This document shows positions 9,087 to 17,038 of a stretch of DNA of 64,000 bases, in pieces. How positions within the stretch are numbered: the first letter of the stretch is position 1; each line of letters begins with the position of its first letter. The notes below the pieces were generated by a model that saw only the letters and a list, made by a program, of their open reading frames with translations, did no database searches and was not told the origin of the DNA. This stretch comes from Candidatus Caldarchaeum subterraneum (GTDB lineage Archaea > Thermoproteota > Nitrososphaeria_A > Caldarchaeales > Caldarchaeaceae). A program made the translations under genes and the position numbers. The stretch lies in contig CALHAG010000002.1 of assembly GCA_937934305.1 (NCBI GenBank), forward strand, positions 77,263 to 141,262, read 5' to 3'.

Positions 9087-9255
9087 AGTCTATTAGAATA
9101 GGCGAACTAGCCTAATCAGGAATTAAGATCTTCCGTCAGATGAAAGCGTTTAGGATGTTAACCCGTCGCAGTATAACTATGCAATGTTACCTGCTAGGAA
9201 TCGGAAGATAGTGGTCCAAAAAACCTGAGCATGATTAAAAAATGTGGGAATTTGG

Positions 9256-9861
9256 TTAACCTTTGGCCTTGGTGAAGCGTTTGTCGACGTCGTCCCAGTT
9301 GACGACTTCCCACCATTTGTCTACGTATGCGCCGCGGTCGTTTTTGTACTGTAGGTAGTAGGCGTGCTCCCATACATCTAGGGTAAGCAGTAGTGGTAGG
9401 TCGGGTGGATGCATGAAGTTTTGCTTCTCCACTTGGTAGATGACAAGTGTCTCGGACTCGGCGTCGTAGGTGAGGATGGCCCAGCCAACGGCTTCGACGT
9501 TTTTGGCTGCGTCGCTGAATTGTTTCTTAAAGTTCTCGAAGCTGCCGAAGTCTTTGTTAATCTGGTCGGCTATGGCTCCTCCCGGTGCCCCTCCTCCTTT
9601 TCCCGGCGGCGCCATGTTTGGCCAGAAGACGGAGTGGAGCTTGTGTCCGCTGAGGTTGAAGCTGAGGTCTCGCAGTATGCCGCGAATGTTCTCAGGGTTC
9701 TCACCCTTCCTCTGTTTCTCCAGCCTCTCGAGAGCCGCGTTGGCACCGTTTACATACGCCTGATGATGCTTGGTGTGATGAAGCGTCATGATCTCGGCGG
9801 ATATCACAGGCTCGAGCGCGTTGTATGCATATGGAAGAGGTGGCAAGCTATATTTTTTCAT
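9256..9861 (-). CDS. sodA: Fe/Mn superoxide dismutase
   Basis: 201 residues. Disproportionates superoxide. Metal ligands are visible in HHTKHHQAYV (N-terminal His), GHKLHSVFW (second His) and DVWEHAYYLQY (Asp and His). The ATG at 9861 is preferred because TTTTATAAACG is centred about 26 bases upstream, giving a leaderless transcript; a TTG six bases earlier is possible. Whether it uses Fe, Mn or either cannot be read from sequence. Its 3' end is duplicated at 8.5 kb. Confidence 0.97.
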   Translation of the reverse strand: MKKYSLPPLPYAYNALEPVISAEIMTLHHTKHHQAYVNGANAALERLEKQRKGENPENIRGILRDLSFNLSGHKLHSVFWPNMAPPGKGGGAPGGAIADQINKDFGSFENFKKQFSDAAKNVEAVGWAILTYDAESETLVIYQVEKQNFMHPPDLPLLLTLDVWEHAYYLQYKNDRGAYVDKWWEVVNWDDVDKRFTKAKG

Positions 9862-9905
9862 GGTCAACAGTTTCGCAGCCGTTTATAAAAGAATATCGTT
9901 ATTGT

Positions 9906-11051
9906 TCACTGTTTGAGTTGTTTCTTGGTTAGAGTTGGTATGAGGGGTAGGAGGATTAGGTAGAGGGCTGCGGTGAGGTAGAAAGATGATGCAAATCCTT
10001 TGAAGACATCGTGGAGGACGCCGAATAGATACGGCATCATTATGGCTCCTGCAGCCGCTGATGTGTTGAGGTATCCCGCGGCGACGCTGGCTCCACCTGC
10101 GTGATACCTATCTCTGAGGATGGCGAAAGCTGCCGGAGTCGGTAGGTAGATGAGAAAGCCCAGCAACGCGACGTAGAGAGGAAGCAGCCAGACGGGGACG
10201 GATTGAGACACCGCTAATGCAGCCGAGAGAGCGGCAACATTCATCACCAAAACACGTCCCTTGCCAAGCATGTCGGTCACATATCCCCCAACCGTGAGCG
10301 AGACGATTCCGGTCAACTGCAGTATCGATGAGTAGAAAGCCGCCGAGCCTTCCGAGAGCCCGTGCAAGCTCGCCAACGCCGTGGGCATCCATGTCGTCGT
10401 AGCTATAATCACGCCAAGCCGCACAAAATGAAGAATATTCAGAAAATAGAATCCAGAATCTTTTGAAAAGTCTGTAGGTCTTTTTTCCTGCCTTCGCCGC
10501 CGAGCTGTGAAAATCAAGGTTGAGGCGACTGGGATAAGCGCTGCGAAGACTAGGGTTGCTGATATAAGCCCTGTTTGCCATTTTCCCCCCGAGGCTGCGA
10601 AACTGTAGTATGCTCCCAGCCCTGTTCCAGCGTTGAAGCCGCTTGCGACAAACCCTGTGGCGAAAGAACGTCTCTCATCACCAACTTCGAATGCGAGCTG
10701 GAGTGTGGGGATGAATACAGCTCCTCCTAAGAAGCCTTGCAAAAACCTGTAAAACAGTATCTCGTTCCATGTTGATGACGTTGCGAAAACAAAGTGTAAA
10801 ATAGTGTAGACAACTAGGCCTGATGAGACAACTCGCACAACGCCTAAACGTTCAGCAAGCATGGCGAAAGGTACTTGGCTGATAAGATAGCCTGTGAAAA
10901 ACGCTGAGCCAATCAGCCCTCCCTCAGAGAGAGGAGCACCAACATCCTGCAGCATCGAGGGCAGAAGAGTTGAAAAAGAGCCCACGAACGCTCCGAAGAT
11001 AACGTTGGCCAAAAACCCTCCTATAACCGGGAGCCAAACAGTTCTCCTCAA
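9906..11051 (-). CDS. Major facilitator superfamily transporter
   Basis: 381 residues, about twelve membrane segments, TTG start. The loop after helix 2 reads PFAMLAERLGVVRVV, a degenerate motif A, and GGYVTDMLGKGRVLV in the second half is a better match. It is not closely similar to the MFS protein at 7.1 kb. It lies 38 bases upstream of the sodA promoter region in the same direction. Substrate unknown. Confidence 0.88.
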   Translation of the reverse strand: MRRTVWLPVIGGFLANVIFGAFVGSFSTLLPSMLQDVGAPLSEGGLIGSAFFTGYLISQVPFAMLAERLGVVRVVSSGLVVYTILHFVFATSSTWNEILFYRFLQGFLGGAVFIPTLQLAFEVGDERRSFATGFVASGFNAGTGLGAYYSFAASGGKWQTGLISATLVFAALIPVASTLIFTARRRRQEKRPTDFSKDSGFYFLNILHFVRLGVIIATTTWMPTALASLHGLSEGSAAFYSSILQLTGIVSLTVGGYVTDMLGKGRVLVMNVAALSAALAVSQSVPVWLLPLYVALLGFLIYLPTPAAFAILRDRYHAGGASVAAGYLNTSAAAGAIMMPYLFGVLHDVFKGFASSFYLTAALYLILLPLIPTLTKKQLKQ

Positions 11052-11158
11052 CCTTTACAGACAGCGAGCCGACCACTATTTAACAGCGGCTTTTCTTCTG
11101 GGCATAGTTGTCGCCGACGCATCCCATGTTCACGTGGTGTTTTCTGGCTGCGCAGTTT

Positions 11159-11499
11159 TCAGTTTCCGCCCGGGGCTCCTAATGGTAGGTCTATCCAAGG
11201 CCAGTCGAATACAGAGTCGTCGTCGAACCAAGCATAATAGCCTGATGGAACTGTCTGTCTGATGCATCGCGTGGCGTCGCAGCTTCCAGAAACTTCTCTG
11301 CCGAATGCATCGGTCCAGAACTGTGAAGACCCGGAGTTGCCCCAACCATAGTCAGGATGCTCCACAGCTCGCATGTTGCAGAGGATGAGAGGGTTCAGAG
11401 CCGGAAAATTATCCGAATACTGTGGTGACGTGGATGTTTGGGATTAGGTGGTGGTTGTGGCTGTGGATGTGAAGGTTCTTGTTCTGCGTCGTGAGACAT
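11159..11499 (-). pseudogene. Possible frameshifted gene, unknown product
   Basis: This 510-base gap between the MFS gene and nth holds two overlapping minus-strand frames that look like one broken gene. An ATG at 11499 opens a His/Pro-rich frame (MSHDAEQEPSHPQPQPPPNP) that ends near 11398. A second frame, open from about 11446 to the stop at 11159, reads DNFPALNPLILCNMRAVEH, then an aromatic, Cys-containing tail (GYYAWFDDDSVFDWPWIDLP). A shift of frame in the shared stretch would join them. Family not recognised; it could also be chance. Confidence 0.35.
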
Positions 11500-11605
11500 A
11501 TTGTTTCTGTCTTAGATGTGAGCTAAATGCTCATTCTATTTTCCCGAATTATGGGCGTGTATGCGGCATGGTTTTATTCCGTTGTTTTACGCCGTTTTGG
11601 TGGAA

Positions 11606-12259
11606 ATGGATAGGGATGCTTTTGCTCAGGTAGTCGAGGTTTTGAAAAAGCGATATGGAAACGAGCCGTTTCCTGTCCACGTTACCGATGCTGATGCTTT
11701 CAAGGTTCTTGTGGGGGCTGTTCTCTCTCATAGGACACGTGACGAGAAAACAGACGAGGCTTACAACAACCTCTTCACATGGTTCAAAGACCCACGTGAC
11801 CTCGCTTCAGCCGATGTGAGAACCGTCGCTCGCCTCATCAAACCAGTGGGATTCTATAGGCAGAAAGCCAAGAGAATCAAAAAGCTGGCTCAGATTGTCT
11901 ACGGCCAGCTGGGCGGACGTGTGCCTGACAACCGCGAGGAGTTGATGAAGCTGCCGGGCGTGGGCCCCAAATCCGCTGACATCGTTTTATCCATCGCTTT
12001 CAACAAGCCCGAGATAGCTGTCGACACTCATGTGGAGACGGTGGCGAAACGGCTGGGCATAGCCGACGAGAAGGCGGGGTATGAAGAGGTGAAGAAAGCC
12101 TTAACCATGCTCAGCAAATCCGACGACATACGTTTAATCAACCATCTATTCGTCAAATTCGGGCGCGAGATATGTCGCAGGCCCAGGCCACGGTGCAGCC
12201 TTTGCCCATTAACAGAATATTGCCAATATTATCGAGAGGTTAGAGGCCGAGTTTCTTGA
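11606..12259 (+). CDS. nth: Endonuclease III (DNA glycosylase/AP lyase)
   Basis: Base-excision repair enzyme for oxidised pyrimidines. The helix-hairpin-helix LPGVGPKSADIVLS carries the catalytic Lys, VDTHVETVAKRLG the catalytic Asp, and the C-terminal C-X6-C-X2-C-X5-C (CRRPRPRCSLCPLTEYC) holds the 4Fe-4S cluster. 217 residues from ATG 11606, about 31 bases after GGTTTTATTCC; an upstream ATG at 11561 would add 15 non-conserved residues. The usual LSxQT motif reads LSHRT. Its 3' end overlaps the peroxiredoxin gene by 20 bases. Confidence 0.95.
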   Translation: MDRDAFAQVVEVLKKRYGNEPFPVHVTDADAFKVLVGAVLSHRTRDEKTDEAYNNLFTWFKDPRDLASADVRTVARLIKPVGFYRQKAKRIKKLAQIVYGQLGGRVPDNREELMKLPGVGPKSADIVLSIAFNKPEIAVDTHVETVAKRLGIADEKAGYEEVKKALTMLSKSDDIRLINHLFVKFGREICRRPRPRCSLCPLTEYCQYYREVRGRVS

Positions 12260-12698
12260 TTGTATCGAGGACCTCTTCTGCGTGGCCCTCGGCGACAACT
12301 TTGTGAAACGCCGCCCTGATTACACCGTCTCTGTCGATGATGAATGTTTTCCTTATGCAGCGGCCTTTTTCCTCGCTATAGCTGTTGTAAAGCCGCGCCA
12401 CCTTGCCCTCCGTATCAGATAGAAGCGTGAAGTTCAGACCATATTTTGCGATGAATTTTTGATGTGACTCAGGGGTGTCGACGCTTACGCCCACCACGTT
12501 GACACCGTGTTTACTCAGCTTCTCCATCGAGTCCCTGAAGCCGCAGGCCTCGGTGGTGCATCCCGGGGTGTCGTCCTTTGGATAAAAGTAGAGAACAAGT
12601 GCTCTGCCGTTTTTGAGCAACTGTCTTAGACTAGTTTTTCGCCCCTGATGGTCTGGTAGCTCGAAGTCCGGGGCCCTGTCACCAGCCTCGGGCTTCAT
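12240..12698 (-). CDS. bcp: Peroxiredoxin, BCP/PrxQ type
   Basis: Thiol peroxidase of 152 residues that reduces peroxides. PKDDTPGCTTEACGFRD holds the peroxidatic Cys (TPGC) and, five residues on, a second Cys in the PrxQ spacing. APDFELPDHQG near the start and the FIIDRDGVIR strand complete the thioredoxin fold. The ATG overlaps the stop of the IscA-like gene, so the two probably form one oxidative-stress/Fe-S transcript. Confidence 0.95.
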   Translation of the reverse strand: MKPEAGDRAPDFELPDHQGRKTSLRQLLKNGRALVLYFYPKDDTPGCTTEACGFRDSMEKLSKHGVNVVGVSVDTPESHQKFIAKYGLNFTLLSDTEGKVARLYNSYSEEKGRCIRKTFIIDRDGVIRAAFHKVVAEGHAEEVLDTIKKLGL

Positions 12699-13048
12699 TT
12701 CAGGTTAAAGCTCTGTCCACAGCCGCAGCTGGAGACAACGTTGGGGTTGTTGATGGCGAACCCTGACCCCATCACATCCTCTATGTAGTCGATTTCAGAA
12801 CCCTCGAGAAACGGTGCACTAAAGCTGTCTATAACAACTTTCACACCGTGGGCGTCGACGACGACATCATCCTCGTAGATATTCTCGTCCAGCGCCATGC
12901 CGTAGCGGTATCCCGAGCATCCGCCACCGGTTATGTATATCCTGAGAGCCATTTTTTCGCTGCCACCCTCCTGCTCAATCAGCTGGGCAATCTTCCTCGC
13001 AGCACGTTCGGTGACCGTTAGCTTGAAAGCTTCCTTCTGAACCTCCAT
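12695..13048 (-). CDS. HesB/IscA-family iron-sulphur carrier
   Basis: 117 residues of the A-type carrier family. The three ligand cysteines are present: GGGCSGYRYG in the middle and SSCGCGQSF at the C-terminus. Such proteins deliver Fe-S clusters to apo-proteins. TTTTATAAGG is centred about 26 bases before the ATG (leaderless). The peroxiredoxin follows with overlapping stop and start. Confidence 0.93.
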   Translation of the reverse strand: MEVQKEAFKLTVTERAARKIAQLIEQEGGSEKMALRIYITGGGCSGYRYGMALDENIYEDDVVVDAHGVKVVIDSFSAPFLEGSEIDYIEDVMGSGFAINNPNVVSSCGCGQSFNLK

Positions 13049-13133
13049 GCCCTCTATGGTTGTTGAGCCTTATAAAAGCATTTGCAACTTACACTTTTAA
13101 ATATGCGGTGAAATCATCTGCAGAGGAACGAGG

Positions 13134-13781
13134 TTGAAGATAGTCGCGGAGGATTCCGAATCCATTACGCTTGACGTCTCAGACCTACCTCATCCCCTGG
13201 CGAACGCTTTGAGGAGAGTAATTATCCGCGAGGTTCCCACCATGGCTGTCGAGGAGATACTGGTTATTGAGAATTCGTCCCCTATGACTAATGAGGTTCT
13301 GGCTCACCGGATATCTCTCATCCCGTTCATAACTGACTTGGATAACTTTAACGTGGCTGAGGAGTGTAGCTGCCAGAGCAGGCTTGGCTGCGAAAAATGT
13401 GTGGTCAGGTTTGTGTTGAGGGCGGAGGCCACCGACCAGCCGATCACGGTCTACAGCCGCGACATTAAGCCCGAGAGACATGACACAAAGGTCGCACCCT
13501 TCGACGGAAACATCCCGTTAGTAGCGCTTGCTCCTCGGCAGAAAATCGAGCTGGAGCTCTATGTCAGGCTCGGTAGAGGACGGAAGCATGCAAAATGGCA
13601 GTCGGGCATAGCTACTCTGTATGAGGAGAATTCCCGCTGGCTGCTTTACGTCGAGAGCTACGGGTTTCTGCCGCCGCGGCGGATGGTTCTAGAGGCTGCC
13701 AGAATAGTTAAAACGAGGATTGAAGAAATCGGCGCAGGTCTTAAGGAGTTGATGGCCCGTGAACCGCAGAGTGCAGGCTGA
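13134..13781 (+). CDS. rpoD: DNA-directed RNA polymerase subunit D
   Basis: Homologue of eukaryal RPB3 and half of bacterial alpha; with subunit L it nucleates RNA polymerase assembly. NALRRVIIREVPTMAVEEI is the alpha-like dimerisation motif. CSCQSRLGCEKC (about 80-91) gives the four Cys of the Fe-S domain found in some archaeal D subunits. 215 residues from TTG, GAGG shortly before; CTTTTAAATATG at about 13096-13107 is the likely TATA box for this whole operon. Confidence 0.96.
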   Translation: MKIVAEDSESITLDVSDLPHPLANALRRVIIREVPTMAVEEILVIENSSPMTNEVLAHRISLIPFITDLDNFNVAEECSCQSRLGCEKCVVRFVLRAEATDQPITVYSRDIKPERHDTKVAPFDGNIPLVALAPRQKIELELYVRLGRGRKHAKWQSGIATLYEENSRWLLYVESYGFLPPRRMVLEAARIVKTRIEEIGAGLKELMAREPQSAG

Positions 13782-14094
13782 GATAGCCATCAGGAAACTG
13801 GGCGGCAAAACCCGGTTCGCCAAACGGTTGCTGAAGGAGCTGAGGAGAAGCAGAAGGTCCACCAGAGAGGTTAACATCAGCCGCCTCGAGCGAAACACCA
13901 TGGACAACGAGGTCGTGTTTGTGCCGGGCAAGGTTCTCGGACAAGGTTCGCTGACAAAGAAACTGACAGTCGGAGCCTTCAGCTTCTCACAATCAGCCAT
14001 ACAGAAAATACAGAAAGCCGGTGGAAGAGCTCTTTTGTTGGAAGAGTTTTTGAGGGAGTTTGGGAAAGGTTCGGGGGTTAGGATAATTGGCTGA
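13759..14094 (+). CDS. rpl18e: 50S ribosomal protein L18e
   Basis: 111 residues, GTG start inside the rpoD 3' end. Archaeal/eukaryal L18e of the L15 superfamily; ISRLERNTMDNEVVFVPGKVLG and the basic N-terminus fit the family, and it occupies its usual archaeal place between rpoD and L13. Its stop overlaps the L13 start. Confidence 0.95.
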   Translation: MNRRVQAEIAIRKLGGKTRFAKRLLKELRRSRRSTREVNISRLERNTMDNEVVFVPGKVLGQGSLTKKLTVGAFSFSQSAIQKIQKAGGRALLLEEFLREFGKGSGVRIIG

Positions 14095-14542
14095 GAAAAC
14101 ATATGTGGTGGACGCGGAGGGCTATCGGCTCGGCAGACTCGCCTCCTACGTAGCCAAGCTTCTTCTCAAAGGCCACCGTGTCACAATCATCAACGCCGAG
14201 AAAACGGTCATAACTGGGAACAAGTCAGCCATCCTCGAACACTATCTCATGCTGAGAAACAGGAAACAGTTCTCATCGCATAAGAAAATAACAGTCTGGT
14301 ACCCCACAAAGCCAGACGCGATTCTCAGACTGGCTATTACGAGGATGCTGCCGCGGAAGAAGCCGCGTGGACGTGAGGCGGCGAAGAGGTTGGTTGTGTT
14401 GAAGGGCCCAGCCAACGTTGAGGGTGAGAAGATAGAGTTCGAGGACGCGAAGCTCACCAAGCTATATAACCGCTCCGCGAAAATAATCAGATACATCACG
14501 CTTGAGGAGCTGTCTAAAATGCTTAGAGGTGGTAGAGAATGA
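14087..14542 (+). CDS. rpl13: 50S ribosomal protein L13
   Basis: 151 residues, TTG start overlapping L18e. DAEGYRLGRLASYVAKLLLKG and the basic RMLPRKKPRGREAAKRL segment are diagnostic of archaeal L13, an early assembly protein of the large subunit. Its stop overlaps the ATG of S9. Confidence 0.96.
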   Translation: MAEKTYVVDAEGYRLGRLASYVAKLLLKGHRVTIINAEKTVITGNKSAILEHYLMLRNRKQFSSHKKITVWYPTKPDAILRLAITRMLPRKKPRGREAAKRLVVLKGPANVEGEKIEFEDAKLTKLYNRSAKIIRYITLEELSKMLRGGRE

Positions 14543-14934
14543 GGAAAACTGAGCAGATTTTTGTGGGGAAACGGAAAACATCTGTGGCTAAGGTTTTTCT
14601 CAGGCCTGGGAAAGGAAACGTTTTCGTCAACAAGACACCTCTCGAGCTTTTCAACGAGTTTTTCCGAAGCAAGGTCCTTACACCCTTGACGCTTCTACCT
14701 GAGTTCTGGAAGAAACATGACTTCCATGTAACCGTGAAAGGCGGCGGCGTCATGTCCTCGGCCGAGGCCATAGCCATAGCGGTGTCGAAGGCGGCTGCGG
14801 CAGAGTCAGAGGAATACAAGCAAATGCTTGAAAGCTATGACCGAAGCTTGCTGGTCGATGACCCGCGGAGAGCGGAGCCCAAGAAACCCAACAGAAGAGG
14901 CGCCAGACGGAAACCACAGAAGAGCTACAGGTGA
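14539..14934 (+). CDS. rps9: 30S ribosomal protein S9
   Basis: 131 residues. GKRKTSVAKVFLRPGKG at the start and a basic C-terminal tail ending KSYR, which reaches the P-site tRNA, are family marks. The tail ending in Lys/Ser-Tyr-Arg is typical. ATG overlaps the L13 stop. Confidence 0.96.
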   Translation: MRKTEQIFVGKRKTSVAKVFLRPGKGNVFVNKTPLELFNEFFRSKVLTPLTLLPEFWKKHDFHVTVKGGGVMSSAEAIAIAVSKAAAAESEEYKQMLESYDRSLLVDDPRRAEPKKPNRRGARRKPQKSYR

Positions 14935-14946
14935 GACCCGGAATTG

Positions 14947-15162
14947 ATGTTTCCAATCCGATGTTTCAGCTGCGGCCGCGTTATTGCCCATAAATGGGAC
15001 GAGTATCAGAGAAGAGTGTCGGAGGGGGAGCATCCGAGAGATGTCCTCGATAGCCTCGGCTTCAAAAGATACTGCTGCAGAAGAATGTTTATCTCAGCTG
15101 TCAACGTGATGGATGAGCTCATAGAGTTTCATCAAAAATACTCTGAGGCCCCTAGTGCATAG
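14947..15162 (+). CDS. rpoN: DNA-directed RNA polymerase subunit N
   Basis: 71 residues, homologue of RPB10. The zinc site is formed by PIRCFSCGRVI near the start and the paired cysteines in KRYCCRRMF, the atypical CX2C...CC site of the family. The ATG at 14947 is preferred over the TTG immediately before it. Subunit K, often next, is absent here; enolase follows after two bases. Confidence 0.95.
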   Translation: MFPIRCFSCGRVIAHKWDEYQRRVSEGEHPRDVLDSLGFKRYCCRRMFISAVNVMDELIEFHQKYSEAPSA

Positions 15163-15164
15163 CT

Positions 15165-16415
15165 ATGGCCCGTGAATCTTTCACGATAACCGATGGGGAG
15201 GCGTGGGTTGTCCTCGACAGCAGGGGAAGCGAAACCATCGAGGTAACTCTATACTCGGGCAAGGTGTCCGCCACCGCGTCGGCGCCCTCGGGAAAAAGCA
15301 GGGGCAGTAGAGAAGCTGTCCCATTCCCCGAAGGTGGTGCCAAACAGTCCGTGAAAATTTTCACCGACTCTTTACGGGGCAGACTGGTTGGACGTGACCC
15401 AGCCGACCAAACAGGTATTGACACGTTGCTGAAGGAGGTTGATGGCTCGGAAAACTTCTCCAAAATAGGGGGGAACCTGGCCTACGCCGTTTCGGCCTGC
15501 TCCGTTAAGCTCGCGGCCATGCTCATGCAGAAACCCATATGGCGGCATATGGCTGATTTATCTGGACTGGCTCCTGTCTACCCTATTCCTCTGGGCAACG
15601 TTTTGGGAGGAGGAGCGCATGCGGGCGAAGGAGCTCCAGACATTCAGGAGTTTCTCGTTTTTCCCAGGAGAGTGAGAAGCGTCGAGGAGGCGGTTAAGGT
15701 GAATGTGGAGGTGCATAGAAGGCTTGGCAAGGTTTTGGCGAAAAAAGTCGGCGGATACGGGGGTGGAAAAGGTGACGAGGGCGCCTATGCACCGCCTGTC
15801 GACGATGAGAAGGCCCTGCAAGCTGTTAAAGAGGCTTCTGAGAGGTTGGATGTGGGGTTTGGGCTGGACGTCGCCGCCTCAAGCCTCTACGACGCATATC
15901 AGAAAAAGTATCATTACAGGAACCGTGGAAAACATCTGACCCGGGAGCAGCATATGCAGCATATTTCGGAGCTTGTCGAAAGATATGGGATAAGCTATGT
16001 CGAGGACCCGTTCGAGGAAACGGATGTGGAAGGGTTTGCGGAGCTGTGCAGAGCTTTTCCAAAGCTTCTTGTATGCGGAGACGACCTTGTTGTAACCCGT
16101 GCGGAGCTGATTAGATGGGCCTCTGAAAAGAGAGCCGTAAGAGCGGTCATCCTTAAGCCCAACCAGGTCGGCACCATAACAGACACGGTGGAGGCTGCGA
16201 AAGAAGCTGAGAAAAGGGGGATTGTCCGTGTGGTGTCTCATCGGTCGGGCGAGACATGCGACAGCTTCTTGACGCATCTGGCCATCGGGCTCGGGGGCAA
16301 GTTTATTAAGGCAGGTGTAGCGGGGGGTGAAAGGGTGGCTAAGGCAAATGAGCTTCTCCGGATATGGTATAAGGCCGGCGGCTCAATTAGCTTGCAGGAG
16401 GCTGATGTGATATGA
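15165..16415 (+). CDS. eno: Enolase
   Basis: Phosphopyruvate hydratase of glycolysis/gluconeogenesis. The 416-residue protein has the N-terminal capping domain with VLDSRGSETIEV, metal-site acidic residues in YVEDPFEETD and VCGDDLVV, the catalytic lysine in VILKPNQVGT, and the signature VSHRSGETCDSFLTHLAIG. Archaeal operons with RNA polymerase N, enolase and S2 in this order are common. Confidence 0.97.
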   Translation: MARESFTITDGEAWVVLDSRGSETIEVTLYSGKVSATASAPSGKSRGSREAVPFPEGGAKQSVKIFTDSLRGRLVGRDPADQTGIDTLLKEVDGSENFSKIGGNLAYAVSACSVKLAAMLMQKPIWRHMADLSGLAPVYPIPLGNVLGGGAHAGEGAPDIQEFLVFPRRVRSVEEAVKVNVEVHRRLGKVLAKKVGGYGGGKGDEGAYAPPVDDEKALQAVKEASERLDVGFGLDVAASSLYDAYQKKYHYRNRGKHLTREQHMQHISELVERYGISYVEDPFEETDVEGFAELCRAFPKLLVCGDDLVVTRAELIRWASEKRAVRAVILKPNQVGTITDTVEAAKEAEKRGIVRVVSHRSGETCDSFLTHLAIGLGGKFIKAGVAGGERVAKANELLRIWYKAGGSISLQEADVI

Positions 16416-17038
16416 CGATGTCGGCTGAACAAGAAGCGGAGATACTGGAGCAGCTTGTCAAATACAACGTTCACGTCGGTTCACGTATCAAGGTAAAGCA
16501 CATGGAGCCCTACATCTTCAGGATGAGATACGACGGCGTCTACCTTTTCGAGGTCAAGAAGATTCTTACGCGGCTTAACCTCGCCGCTAAGCTGATATCA
16601 TACTATGAGCCTGGCGAGGTGCTGGCTGTCTCGACACACGTCTTCGGGATGAAGGCTGTTCAGAAGTTTGCGGAGTTGACTGGCGGCTTGGCTATAGCGG
16701 GCAAGATGATGGCGGGCATGCTCACAAACAGAACATTGAAAAACTACACCGAGCCCTCTATCGTGATTATCTCCGACCCGCGCTATGATGCACAGGCCCT
16801 CGAAGAGGCAGCAATAGCACGCATCCCTGTGATAGCCATGTGCAGCACAGACAACACATGCTCAAACGTCGACCTCGTGATACCGATGAACAACCGTAGC
16901 AGAACATCCCTTCCCTATGCTTTCTGGTATTTGGCGAGACGTGTGCTGGAGGAGAGGGGGCAGCTCACGCCCGATTTCGACGCCTTGGTGAAGCCCGAGG
17001 ACTTTATGGCGCTTCCCAGCTCCGCTGAAGCAGAGTAG
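16412..17038 (+). CDS. rps2: 30S ribosomal protein S2
   Basis: 208 residues. VHVGSRIKVKHMEPYIFRMR, the central GRALRN-like GMLTNRTLKNYTEPSIVIISDP and the IPVIAMCSTDN segment identify archaeal S2. It overlaps the enolase stop and ends the operon; its 3' end overlaps the convergent polymerase gene by 35 bases. Confidence 0.96.
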   Translation: MTMSAEQEAEILEQLVKYNVHVGSRIKVKHMEPYIFRMRYDGVYLFEVKKILTRLNLAAKLISYYEPGEVLAVSTHVFGMKAVQKFAELTGGLAIAGKMMAGMLTNRTLKNYTEPSIVIISDPRYDAQALEEAAIARIPVIAMCSTDNTCSNVDLVIPMNNRSRTSLPYAFWYLARRVLEERGQLTPDFDALVKPEDFMALPSSAEAE

